Virus record (IMG/VR): IMGVR_UViG_3300037882_001089
Coordinates: 1-63,999 of that record
Length of the DNA: 63,999 nt
Reading direction: 5' to 3' (one strand)
From: a virus
Both the position numbers and the translations under genes were made by a program. The stretch's first letter is position 1. Each line of letters begins with the position of its first letter. The notes beneath the pieces were generated by a model that was not told the origin of the DNA, searched no databases, and was given only the letters and a program-made list of their open reading frames with translations. Of this stretch, positions 1-7,285 are shown in pieces.

Positions 1-2
1 AA

Positions 3-161
3 TCAAACTATGTCAAATTAAAGACTAAAGATTTGGTTGAATTTGGTTATACTTCACTTACTGAAAAAGAAGTCGAAGAGCAAGTCGAAAAGATATTAGC
101 AAAGGATAATGATTTGTCAGTAATAGGTATGTTTTGTAAAGACGATTTGGATGTCAAATAG
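3..161 (+). CDS. C-terminal part of a conserved hypothetical protein (runs in from before the window)
   Basis: An open frame enters at the window edge and ends at the TAG at 159-161, giving about 52 residues. It is charged and probably helical, with VEFGYTSLTEKEVEEQ near its start and LSVIGMFCKDDL near its end. I recognise this only as the style of small conserved Bacteroidota accessory proteins and assign no function. Its stop lies a few bases before an attC-like core (168-174), the arrangement seen in integron-type gene cassettes. Confidence 0.6.
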   Translation, partial: SNYVKLKTKDLVEFGYTSLTEKEVEEQVEKILAKDNDLSVIGMFCKDDLDVK

Positions 162-165
162 CATT

Positions 166-232
166 GCACCTAACGGTTTCTGGCTTTGCGAAGGCAAGGG
201 ATTAGAAGCACTAAACTTTAAAATTAGCACAA
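166..232 (+). repeat. Half attC-like site between cassette genes
   Basis: ACCTAAC at 168-174 fits the integron R-double-prime consensus RYYYAAC. It is followed by TGGCTTTGCGAAGGC, which looks like one arm of an attC-type palindrome. No matching GTTAGG-type right core or second arm is found before the next gene at 233, so the site is truncated or degenerate. Confidence 0.4.
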
Positions 233-1111
233 ATGATTGATAGAGATACAAATGTTGAAATAACCGATGAAGCCCTTGCTTTTGCAAAACCAGTGTTAGG
301 CGAAGGGGCGGTTATTGGATGGTGGTCTGGCGGTATTACTTCGGCTGTTGCTTGTCGTTTAGCGATTGAGAAATATCCGAATGTAAGATTAGTTTATATT
401 GAAACAGGAAGCCACCACCCCGATACAATTAGATTTAAAACTGATTGTGAAAAATGGTATGGACAAGAAATTGAAACCATACAAAATAAGAAGTATGAAG
501 ACCACTTAGACGTTGTTTTATCAACTCGCTATGTAAATGGTGCAGGAGGTGCAAGATGCACAAAGGAACTTAAAAAAAATGTTCGTTTTGACTTTGAGAA
601 ATCAACTAAAATAGCTGCACAAGTTTGGGGCTATGAATTTGAAGCAAGTGAAATAAACAGAGCAATTAGAACGCAAGAACAATATGCCTATACAAATCCG
701 CTATTCCCTTTGATTGAAAACAAGCTATCAAAGAATGAATGTGCAGGGATTTTAGCAGGTGCAGGAATTGAAATACCAACTATGTATAAACTTGGTTACA
801 ATAACAACAACTGCATTGGATGTGTAAAAGGAGGTGCAGGATATTGGAATAAAATAAGGGTTGATTTTCCCGAAATATTTAAGCAAATGGCAGAAGCCGA
901 ACGAGAAGTTGGTGCAAGTTGCTTAAAGAATAAAGAAGGAAAAATTTATTTAGATGAATTAGACCCGAAAGCAGGAAACCCAACCGATTTAGTAACTGGT
1001 GAATGTGGCATATTTTGTCAAGTTGAATTTGCTCATATTATGTCAAAACGAACAAATGATATTTTAGAAGGCAAAGTTTCAATTTACGATGAACGTAGCC
1101 CTTTCGCCTAA
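233..1111 (+). CDS. PAPS reductase / adenine nucleotide alpha hydrolase family protein
   Basis: This 292-residue protein has the PP-loop motif WSGGITSA at residues 31-38, which binds ATP or PAPS in the phosphoadenosine phosphosulfate reductase superfamily, followed by YIETGSHHPDT. Two cysteine groups near the C-terminus (CIGC in NNNCIGCVKGG, and CGIFC) could hold an Fe-S cluster or zinc. Members from phages and defence islands include DndC-like and tRNA-thiolation-like enzymes, and the exact substrate cannot be told here. The stop codon TAA lies inside the attC-like core GCCTAAC (1106-1112). This is typical of gene cassettes and suggests the gene travels as one. Confidence 0.85.
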   Translation: MIDRDTNVEITDEALAFAKPVLGEGAVIGWWSGGITSAVACRLAIEKYPNVRLVYIETGSHHPDTIRFKTDCEKWYGQEIETIQNKKYEDHLDVVLSTRYVNGAGGARCTKELKKNVRFDFEKSTKIAAQVWGYEFEASEINRAIRTQEQYAYTNPLFPLIENKLSKNECAGILAGAGIEIPTMYKLGYNNNNCIGCVKGGAGYWNKIRVDFPEIFKQMAEAEREVGASCLKNKEGKIYLDELDPKAGNPTDLVTGECGIFCQVEFAHIMSKRTNDILEGKVSIYDERSPFA

Positions 1112-1236
1112 CGTTATTCAGCTTGTTGCAGGCGTGGAATAGAAGCGTAAACTTTCGGATTAGAAACAAAGATTAAAAAACACGCAAGCGATTGGATAAA
1201 GCCTAAAGCCACGCTTGCTACAAACTGATGTTAGGC
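1106..1236 (+). repeat. attC-like imperfect palindrome (cassette recombination site candidate)
   Basis: GCCTAAC (1106-1112) and GTTAGGC (1230-1236) are perfect inverted cores matching RYYYAAC and GTTRRRY. Inside them, the arms at 1118-1137 and 1209-1228 are complementary at about 17 of 20 positions. The next gene starts two bases after the right core. This geometry is that of an integron attC site, about 131 bases long. Whether it is recombined by an IntI-type enzyme is inference. Confidence 0.65.
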
Positions 1237-1237
1237 G

Positions 1238-1540
1238 ATGTATTTTATTATGAAAACAGTTGGTACTATTGGACACGTTGACCACGGAAAAACAACATTA
1301 ACTGCTGCAATAAAAAGTGTTTTAGAAAAAGAAAAACATAGTGTTTATCAAGATGTTATTGAAGAAGTTTTCGAGTATAAAAATCCTTATGCTTTTTTAA
1401 ATGAAAAGCCAGCACCAAGTAAATCAAGATTAAAAAAATGTGAAAAAGGATTACACGAATTTTCAGAAACAGGATTTTCAGAAAATAATATTAAAAAATG
1501 GGCTTGTATTCATTGCGGAACGTTTATGCACAATCGTTAG
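1238..1540 (+). CDS. Mini-protein with an EF-Tu-type GTP-binding P-loop and a C-terminal Cys/His cluster
   Basis: Residues 8-24 read [17 protein letters not shown], virtually the EF-Tu G1 motif. The protein is only 100 residues, against about 395 for EF-Tu, and no G3 (DCPGH) or G4 (NKxD) motif follows. The C-terminal third has a C-H-C-x2-C-type arrangement (KKCEKGLHE, then [10 protein letters not shown]) that could bind zinc. A second ATG at 1250 starts exactly as EF-Tu-like proteins do and may be the real start. The gene lies between two attC-like cores. Its role is unknown; decoy, inhibitor or sensor of translation GTPases are guesses. Confidence 0.7.
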   Translation: MYFIMKTVGTIGHVDHGKTTLTAAIKSVLEKEKHSVYQDVIEEVFEYKNPYAFLNEKPAPSKSRLKKCEKGLHEFSETGFSENNIKKWACIHCGTFMHNR

Positions 1541-1549
1541 CAATATATC

Positions 1550-1606
1550 GCCTAACATATATATGTAATCATACTTTTTAAACGCCAATAAACACAATAC
1601 TTAACG
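1550..1606 (+). other. Half attC-like core abutting the integrase gene
   Basis: GCCTAAC at 1550-1556 matches the left cassette core, but the sequence up to the integrase start has neither the complementary arm nor a GTTAGG core. This may be where a cassette array was broken by insertion of the integrase-bearing element, so it is a candidate boundary region. No direct repeat of it was found at the right side of the window. Confidence 0.35.
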
Positions 1607-2434
1607 ATGAAAACGTCTGAACACAAACAAAGTTTCATTCAGGAAATGAAACGTAGAGGATATAGAGAAAATAGCATTTTAAATTACAGTAGTTGTATTG
1701 ATGTTTTTTTATCTAAAATAAATAAAGACCATCCTAAAAATATTAACGAACAGAATATTAAGGACTTTTTGACTAATTGCATAAAAGCAAACACTCAAAG
1801 AAATTACCATTCAGCTATAAAATTGTTTTACGATATTTGTTTAAACCAAAAACAAAAATTTAAAAATATCCCTTATACACGAATTGATAAAAATATACCA
1901 ATTATTCTTTCGGTTGATGAGATTCAAAAAATGTTTGATGTATGTGAGAATAAAAAACACCGACTTATTTTAGCCCTACTATACTCTTGTTCTCTACGTG
2001 TTTCAGAATTAATAAATTTGAAGTGGGAAAATGTTGACAGAAGTAGAATGATTATTTATATTTTAAATGCAAAAGGAGGACGAGATAGACAGGTCGGATT
2101 AAACGATACATTAATTAAACTAATGGAAGAATATTACAAATTATTTAAAACTAAAACTTTTATTTTTAGCGGGCAATTTGGAGAACAATATTCCGACAGG
2201 AGCGTAGGACAAGTTGTGAAACAATTAGCAAATAAAGCAGGCATTAATAAAAGAGTTTACACGCATTTAATCAGACATTGTTCGGCTAGTCATTTACTAG
2301 ATAATGGGGTGGATATTAATTTAATTCAACGGATTTTAGGGCATAGTTCTGTTAAAACTACTTCTATATATTTACACACATCTCATGCGACAATTTCAAA
2401 AATACAATCTCCTTTAAATGCTATTAAATTATGA
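1607..2434 (+). CDS. Tyrosine recombinase / integrase (XerD- and IntI-like)
   Basis: The 275-residue protein has an N-terminal SAM-like core-binding domain (about 1-90) and a catalytic domain with R131 (in SCSLRVSEL), K156, H220-x-x-R223 (THLIRH), H246 (LGHSS) and nucleophile Y255 (TTSIYLH). The C-terminus KIQSPLNAIKL resembles the RSPLD-type ending of integron integrases. The roughly 16-residue insertion that marks true IntI between the K and HxxR boxes is missing. It lies next to attC-like sites and in front of the phage early genes. It could integrate the phage, act on cassettes, or resolve replication multimers. Confidence 0.88.
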   Translation: MKTSEHKQSFIQEMKRRGYRENSILNYSSCIDVFLSKINKDHPKNINEQNIKDFLTNCIKANTQRNYHSAIKLFYDICLNQKQKFKNIPYTRIDKNIPIILSVDEIQKMFDVCENKKHRLILALLYSCSLRVSELINLKWENVDRSRMIIYILNAKGGRDRQVGLNDTLIKLMEEYYKLFKTKTFIFSGQFGEQYSDRSVGQVVKQLANKAGINKRVYTHLIRHCSASHLLDNGVDINLIQRILGHSSVKTTSIYLHTSHATISKIQSPLNAIKL

Positions 2435-2456
2435 ATTTTAATTAAATTATTAGATT

Positions 2457-2828
2457 ATGGAAAAGATATTAATAGAGATTTGTAAATTTTACAATACAGA
2501 TAGTAGATTTATATTTCGGGAAAGCAGAAAAATGAAAGTAGTTTATTTGCGACACTTGTTTTTCTATTTGGTTAAATCTACTTATAGAGAGATTCCTTAT
2601 AGAGAGATTCAGGAGTTTTGCTTGAATTATAAAAGATTTAAAGTTGACCACGCAACAATATTACACGCAAAAAAACAAATTCAAAACAGAATTGATACAG
2701 ATGCAGATGTTCGGAGTGACGTACAATACCTTTTAATGAATATTAAAGACGCTCATACAAAATCTATTGTTATTTCAAATGTAGATTTAGTTAGTTATTG
2801 TGATATTCCAAGATTTATTAACAGTTAA
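2457..2828 (+). CDS. DnaA domain IV-like DNA-binding protein
   Basis: The protein is 123 residues long. Residues 5-75 follow the layout of the C-terminal DNA-binding domain of the replication initiator DnaA, with a basic loop (FRESRKMKVVYLRH) and then DHATILHA at 64-71, matching the DnaA signature DHSTVxxA. The AAA+ ATPase part is absent. In DnaA this domain reads DnaA boxes, so a role in origin recognition or in competing with host DnaA is likely. It sits 22 bases after the integrase. Confidence 0.8.
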   Translation: MEKILIEICKFYNTDSRFIFRESRKMKVVYLRHLFFYLVKSTYREIPYREIQEFCLNYKRFKVDHATILHAKKQIQNRIDTDADVRSDVQYLLMNIKDAHTKSIVISNVDLVSYCDIPRFINS

Positions 2829-2838
2829 TTTAAAAAAA

Positions 2839-3327
2839 ATGAAAACATTATTATTATTATTATTTCCGATATTAGTTTCGGCACAATCAGTAAATTTATC
2901 TGAAAACACATCTTATGGTGGTAATTGTGGGAATGGATTTACAACAGAAGTAAATATAAACGGTGATTTAAACTTAAATAATTATATTTTAACTCTACGA
3001 AATGTTAACCTAAATATCTCAGGAAACTTAAATGGTTATGGAGAGATAAATCGTTGCGGTAACTATGACCACTCAACAATATGTGTTTTTGGAGTTATCC
3101 AAAATACAGTAAATTTAAATGGGATTTCTTGTAACAATTTAGATATAAAAGAATTTGATGCTAATAAAGATTTAGGGCATAAATTCACGGTTTATAATAT
3201 TTTAGGACAAGTTATATTAGAAGGCTTTACGACAAAGGAGTTCTTTTATATTTTACCAAAACAAACAATTCTAATTATTAAAATAGAAGGTTTTAAAACA
3301 ATTAAATTATATAAAAACTTAAATTAA
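2839..3327 (+). CDS. Secreted protein with a type IX secretion (T9SS)-like C-terminal domain
   Basis: I start it at the ATG at 2839, which gives a clean signal peptide (MKTLLLLLFPILVSAQ) in 162 residues. An upstream in-frame start would bury the signal. The middle is Asn-rich and beta-like. The last 50 residues (KFTVYNILGQVI, then a short strand pair ending KLYKNLN) resemble the T9SS type A sorting domain of Bacteroidota cargo proteins. A surface-exported phage protein fits lysogenic conversion or superinfection exclusion, but that is inference. It precedes an outer-membrane-like protein with one base between the genes. Confidence 0.65.
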   Translation: MKTLLLLLFPILVSAQSVNLSENTSYGGNCGNGFTTEVNINGDLNLNNYILTLRNVNLNISGNLNGYGEINRCGNYDHSTICVFGVIQNTVNLNGISCNNLDIKEFDANKDLGHKFTVYNILGQVILEGFTTKEFFYILPKQTILIIKIEGFKTIKLYKNLN

Positions 3328-3328
3328 A

Positions 3329-3838
3329 ATGAAAAAAATATTATTGTTAGGAGTTTTACTTATCGGGATGACAGGTAACTCACAAGGAATTAGATTTGGA
3401 GAGAAAGAAAACTTTACCGCTTCTTTGTCGGTTGACCCGATGGCGACTATTAAAGAGAAATCTCCTAACGTAGTGGCTGAAATTGAATTAGTTTCCTATT
3501 GGAAGTATGTAAAGGCAAGTGTACAAGTACTTCCTAGTTTACAAGGAGGATATTTAGATTTAGCTGGAGGACTTGGTTTAAATTTAACAAGTGGTTATTT
3601 TGAACAAATGCGATATTATGGAGGAATTAGATTAGGTGTTATTAAACGTGGATTTACAGAAGATGAAACATATACTTATCCTCTTTTTGGTTTTGAAGGA
3701 GGTATAAACTACAATGTAACCGATAAGTTTTTTATAGGTATAAGAGCCACTTCTGATTATCGAAGCGATTTTAAATACAGCGGAGCAAAACCCTTTTATC
3801 GTAATTCAGGATTTGTTAAATTAGGATTTAATTTTTAG
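3329..3838 (+). CDS. Outer-membrane beta-barrel-like protein
   Basis: A signal peptide (MKKILLLGVLLIGMTGNSQG) is followed by about 150 residues of alternating aromatic/hydrophobic and glycine-rich strands. The protein ends in GFNF, a terminal aromatic residue typical of proteins folded by the BAM complex. At 169 residues it would make a small eight-strand barrel. It lies directly after the T9SS-like secreted protein, so both may alter the host surface. No closer family is recognised. Confidence 0.6.
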   Translation: MKKILLLGVLLIGMTGNSQGIRFGEKENFTASLSVDPMATIKEKSPNVVAEIELVSYWKYVKASVQVLPSLQGGYLDLAGGLGLNLTSGYFEQMRYYGGIRLGVIKRGFTEDETYTYPLFGFEGGINYNVTDKFFIGIRATSDYRSDFKYSGAKPFYRNSGFVKLGFNF

Positions 3839-3841
3839 ATT

Positions 3842-4240
3842 ATGACAAAAAAAGAAAAAATAAAAGAATCTTATGGCGAATATTGGGAATTAATACAGCC
3901 TGATGTTGATGAAAATGGGTGGGTTGCACATTGGAATCATTTTTTAAGAACTGAAATCCAAAATCATTACGAATTAGAAACAATGACTTATGGCGTTGGG
4001 ACTTGTTGGCGACCAAAATCAATTCAAGGCATAGAAAACAACAATGGGTGGGTTAAAATAAACATTTCACTTGACTTACCAACAAAAAATTTAGATTGTT
4101 GGTTTGAAAATAAAGACGGAATGTTTAGAGGTTATTATAATAGAAAGCAAAATTTCTTTTACGATGAAAAATATGAGGTTATAAGACATGAAGTAACCCA
4201 TTATCAAGAAATATTAAAACCTAAACCCTCAATATTTTAA
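3842..4240 (+). CDS. Hypothetical early phage protein
   Basis: This 132-residue acidic protein is rich in Trp, Tyr and Asn. It ends in RHEVTHYQEILKPKPSIF, which resembles the C-terminal THWxPLPxxP-type ending of DUF551-like phage proteins more than a metallopeptidase HExxH site. It starts three bases after the preceding stop, within a compact + strand early operon. Function unknown. Confidence 0.6.
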   Translation: MTKKEKIKESYGEYWELIQPDVDENGWVAHWNHFLRTEIQNHYELETMTYGVGTCWRPKSIQGIENNNGWVKINISLDLPTKNLDCWFENKDGMFRGYYNRKQNFFYDEKYEVIRHEVTHYQEILKPKPSIF

Positions 4241-4243
4241 ACG

Positions 4244-4369
4244 ATGAAACTATCCGAAGAAGAAAGAGAGGAAATGAGAATACTTTTCAGACGAGCAAGT
4301 ATTTTTATATCAATAGCATCATTTTTTATTATTGGGGCTATTTTATACATCATTAAAACTAAGCAATAA
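4244..4369 (+). CDS. Small single-span membrane protein
   Basis: This 41-residue ORF starts three bases after the previous stop. A charged amphipathic N-terminus (MKLSEEEREEMRILFRRA) is followed by one transmembrane segment (ASFFIIGAILYII) and a short KTKQ tail. It fits exactly between its neighbours, which supports it despite the size. Function unknown. Confidence 0.5.
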   Translation: MKLSEEEREEMRILFRRASIFISIASFFIIGAILYIIKTKQ

Positions 4370-4370
4370 A

Positions 4371-4814
4371 ATGAGAACATTAGACGACTTAATTCCATTA
4401 ATTACAAATTGGGCGGAGAAAAAAGATTTATTGAAATACGAAAGTGCAGATAAACAACGTTTAAAACTTGTTGAAGAAGTTGGCGAGTTGGCGAGTGCTA
4501 TTTTAAAGAATGACATTGCCCTACAAAGGGATTCAATTGGAGATTGCTTCGTGGTATTAGTGATTTTATCCAAACAGATAGACTCCAAATTACAAGTAAA
4601 ACCAATGAAGTATCATCAAAGTATTAATCAATGTATTTATGAGATTATTCGGGTAAACTCCTACGATAGTAAAAATACTTATATTTGGGAGCTTTACGCA
4701 ATATGCACTGAACTTGAATTAGATTTAGTAGAATGTGTGAACCTTGCTTGGAATGAAATTAAAGATAGAAAAGGAGTTACAGAGAATGGTACTTTTTTAA
4801 GAGAGCAAAACTAA
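4371..4814 (+). CDS. MazG-like nucleotide pyrophosphohydrolase
   Basis: The ATG at 4371, one base after the previous stop, gives 147 residues. The EExxE motif (LVEEVGELASA, about 34-43) and a following DSIGD (about 54-58) are the magnesium-binding residues of the all-alpha NTP pyrophosphatase (MazG) superfamily. Phage members clean or bias the dNTP pool or lower ppGpp. An upstream in-frame start would overlap the small membrane protein. It may work with the second nucleotide enzyme at 11128. Confidence 0.75.
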   Translation: MRTLDDLIPLITNWAEKKDLLKYESADKQRLKLVEEVGELASAILKNDIALQRDSIGDCFVVLVILSKQIDSKLQVKPMKYHQSINQCIYEIIRVNSYDSKNTYIWELYAICTELELDLVECVNLAWNEIKDRKGVTENGTFLREQN

Positions 4815-4819
4815 TTATT

Positions 4820-4978
4820 ATGAAAGGCAAACTAACATTTTTAAATTGGTTAAAAATACTTACGAAATGTTGTATTTGTAGAACATATCCCAAAGAAAAC
4901 AAATCCTCTTTATGTAAAAGTTGTAAAGGAGTTTTGACGCATAGTTGCAGTAACCATAAAATACATTATTTCAAATGA
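4820..4978 (+). CDS. Small Cys-rich, probably zinc-binding protein
   Basis: The 52-residue ORF carries CCIC (about 17-20) and CKSC (about 32-35), followed by Cys and His residues, a pattern compatible with a zinc ribbon. Its TGA overlaps the ATG of the next gene (ATGA at 4975-4978), which indicates translational coupling. Function unknown. Confidence 0.5.
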   Translation: MKGKLTFLNWLKILTKCCICRTYPKENKSSLCKSCKGVLTHSCSNHKIHYFK

Positions 4979-5214
4979 GAAAATACTTAGACAACAACGA
5001 AGAAGAAGTTTTCGAGAGCGAAGAAGATTTCCTTAAAAACGAAGTTAACACTTTAGAAAATAGAGTTTTTAGATTAAAGAACGAAAAAGACCGCCTCCAA
5101 GATGTTTTAAAGCTATGTAAAGGAGTTTTTGAGAATTTCAATACATTCGGGCATATAACAGAAAAAGAAGCCAAAAACTGCTTAAAAGAAATAGAATCAA
5201 TTAAATATTATTAA
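4975..5214 (+). CDS. Short coiled-coil protein
   Basis: These 79 residues are strongly charged, with a heptad-like helix over about residues 18-52 (NEVNTLENRVFRLKNEKDRL). It is coupled to the preceding Cys-rich ORF by a four-base overlap and followed after one base by an HTH gene. No family recognised; an adaptor or DNA-associated role is possible. Confidence 0.55.
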   Translation: MRKYLDNNEEEVFESEEDFLKNEVNTLENRVFRLKNEKDRLQDVLKLCKGVFENFNTFGHITEKEAKNCLKEIESIKYY

Positions 5215-5215
5215 T

Positions 5216-5515
5216 ATGGGAGAAGATATTCAATCAATCATAGGGAGTTTTATTAAGAATCAAAGGAGTTCTAAAAACTTATCCACAAGAGCATTATCTT
5301 CTTTGGCATTTGGTCACGAAAACTACGCAACAAAGATTTTAAAAATAGAGAAAGGAGTTTTAAAAGGTGTAGAGTTTAATACTTTAGAAAAGATATTTTC
5401 GGGGCTTGATATTAGTTTAAAAAATCTTTTCCTATTATTAGATTTGCACAAAGAGTTTCCTAATGATTTTGATTTAGGAAGCCAAATGAGAAAAATACTA
5501 ACCAATACTAATTAG
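5216..5515 (+). CDS. Helix-turn-helix (XRE-type) regulator
   Basis: The 99-residue protein has a Cro/CI-type layout. Residues 8-60 (GSFIKNQRSSKNLSTRALSS, then FNTLEKIFSGLDIS) fit the five-helix XRE fold with the recognition helix around 30-40. It is a likely early-region transcription regulator and one of three small HTH proteins in the early region (also 7905 and 8495). The target operator is not identified. Confidence 0.65.
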   Translation: MGEDIQSIIGSFIKNQRSSKNLSTRALSSLAFGHENYATKILKIEKGVLKGVEFNTLEKIFSGLDISLKNLFLLLDLHKEFPNDFDLGSQMRKILTNTN

Positions 5516-5517
5516 TT

Positions 5518-5712
5518 ATGAATCGAAATCTAATAGAAGAAACAGAAACTTTTAAAAAGTGTGATTTGTTCCAACAAAGACTAATACTAAAAGCAAAGAA
5601 TGTAGAGATAATGGAACACACCATTAATGTTTACAAGAATACTAACTATCTTAATGAAGCTATTGGAAGTAGAAACTTAGCTATTGTTAAGGAGATTTTA
5701 AAACTAAAATAA
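5518..5712 (+). CDS. Hypothetical small protein of the recombination operon
   Basis: The 64 residues are mostly helical and charged, without a recognised motif. It lies two bases after the HTH gene and two bases before the annealing-protein gene, so it is probably co-translated with the recombination module. Confidence 0.5.
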   Translation: MNRNLIEETETFKKCDLFQQRLILKAKNVEIMEHTINVYKNTNYLNEAIGSRNLAIVKEILKLK

Positions 5713-5714
5713 TT

Positions 5715-6395
5715 ATGGAAAACAACAATAATGAATTAGCATTAATAAGCGCAGATGATTTAAGCTTAGTAGAACAAAATAGCTTAAATGCAAATCAATT
5801 AGCTTTGATTTTAAAGAAAACTCCTAAACAATATGTGCATAATAGACCCGCTAAAGGTGGCGGAACTTGGGAATATGTAACTGGTGGGTATGTAAAAAAG
5901 TGCCTTAATCTTATGTTTGGTTGGGATTGGAGTTTTGAGGTAATTGATGAAAAGATACTTTTTGGAGAAGCTATTGTAAAAGGAAAACTAACTTGTAGGA
6001 GTAATGGTAAGGAGATTGTAAAGATGCAGTTTGGGAACAAGGATATTATGTATAAAAAACAAACTCCAGAAGAAATTAGCAAAGGATTAGAGAGAGTTCC
6101 TTTATCTATCGGGAACGACCTAAAATCCGCAACAACTGACTGCCTTAAAAAATGCGCTTCGGAAATAGGTATTGCTTCTGATATTTATAATAAAGAAGAT
6201 TTTAGAGAAGTGAGAGTTGAAACAGAAAAAGATATTGAACCTATTTTTGAAAAGCTAAAAACTCTATTTGAAAATAAAAAAGATGTAATTCCATCCATTG
6301 ACTTTAAAGAAATTAACGATGCTATTGAATCAGATTTTAATGTTAAGAAAGTTAAAGCATATAAAAGATTCATTGACTATTTAGAAAAACTATAA
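5715..6395 (+). CDS. Rad52/Rad22-type single-strand annealing protein
   Basis: The protein has 226 residues. About residues 25-165 match the Rad52-like phage recombinase layout: GWDWSFEVIDE, a beta strand with GKLTCRSNG, and the signature SIGNDLKSATTDCLKKCASE. Such proteins anneal complementary single strands during recombination-dependent replication and repair. The C-terminal about 60 residues are charged and may bind SSB or the exonuclease partner. The next gene is a PD-(D/E)XK exonuclease, forming a Red-like pair. Confidence 0.85.
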   Translation: MENNNNELALISADDLSLVEQNSLNANQLALILKKTPKQYVHNRPAKGGGTWEYVTGGYVKKCLNLMFGWDWSFEVIDEKILFGEAIVKGKLTCRSNGKEIVKMQFGNKDIMYKKQTPEEISKGLERVPLSIGNDLKSATTDCLKKCASEIGIASDIYNKEDFREVRVETEKDIEPIFEKLKTLFENKKDVIPSIDFKEINDAIESDFNVKKVKAYKRFIDYLEKL

Positions 6396-6396
6396 A

Positions 6397-7275
6397 ATGG
6401 AAGCAGACAAAGTACTATTCAATGCGAGTTCCGCAGGAGCTTTACTAACAGAAAAACAAGGTGCTAAATTTACTGATGTTCAAAAACTAAGAATATTAGA
6501 ATTAGAAAAAGAACGTGATACTGGTTTAAATGCAAATGGTAACAAGGTAAAATGGGAAGGCACAAAGAAGCCTGATGAGTTAGCAGAACTAATAGCAAAA
6601 AGAGATGCTCCACCTGAGTTATCCGATACCGCAAAAGCATTAGTTCGTAAAGTTTGGCTTAGAAATGAAAAGGGAATCTACTCTAATATTAAGTCAAAGT
6701 TTTTAGATAAGGGTATAATGAAAGAAGAAGATTCTATTTCATTAGTTTCAGAAGTTGAAGGAGTTTTGTACGTTAAAAACGAAGAGCGAATTAAGAACGA
6801 ATATTTTTCGGGTGAATGTGATATTGTTAAGGATTTTGAAAATAAAAGATTGATTATTGATACTAAAACCAGTTGGTCAGCAGAAACTTTTATGGACGCA
6901 AAACCTACTTTAGATTACGAGATTCAAGGTCAAATCTATATGGAGTTATGGGATGCAGACGAATTTGAATTAAAATTTGTACTTGTCGATGCACCCGATA
7001 ATTTAGTTCAGCGTGAGAAAGATTTAGCGAAGTGGAAGTATTTTTCAGGAGATATGACCGACGAAGAATTAAATCACATGGAAGAACTTATGTCGCATAT
7101 CTATGAACAGATAGAAAGGAATATGATATATTCTAATAACGAAAGAATTACAAAAGAAGAATGTATTAAAACTTTTTACTTCAAAAGAGATAAGGAGATT
7201 TACGCAAAACTCGTAGAAAAAGTAAAATTAGCAAGACAGTATTACAAAACTCTATCACTAAATCATAAACATTAA
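6397..7275 (+). CDS. PD-(D/E)XK (YqaJ/lambda exonuclease-like) 5'-3' exonuclease
   Basis: In this 292-residue protein the catalytic set is visible: GECD (D142), IIDTK (D155, K157) and a following YEIQGQIYME with the conserved QxxxY of YqaJ-like phage exonucleases. It would resect double-strand ends to single strands for the annealing protein encoded one base upstream. The N-terminal 110 residues are lineage-specific. Confidence 0.83.
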   Translation: MEADKVLFNASSAGALLTEKQGAKFTDVQKLRILELEKERDTGLNANGNKVKWEGTKKPDELAELIAKRDAPPELSDTAKALVRKVWLRNEKGIYSNIKSKFLDKGIMKEEDSISLVSEVEGVLYVKNEERIKNEYFSGECDIVKDFENKRLIIDTKTSWSAETFMDAKPTLDYEIQGQIYMELWDADEFELKFVLVDAPDNLVQREKDLAKWKYFSGDMTDEELNHMEELMSHIYEQIERNMIYSNNERITKEECIKTFYFKRDKEIYAKLVEKVKLARQYYKTLSLNHKH

Positions 7276-7285
7276 AAATATCATT

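Noticed and set aside
3842-4240. HEVTH near the C-terminus of the 132-residue protein as a zinc-peptidase HExxH site
   Set aside because: The motif is at the very end, with no room for the third ligand. The context VTHYQEILKPKP resembles the DUF551-type ending of phage proteins.
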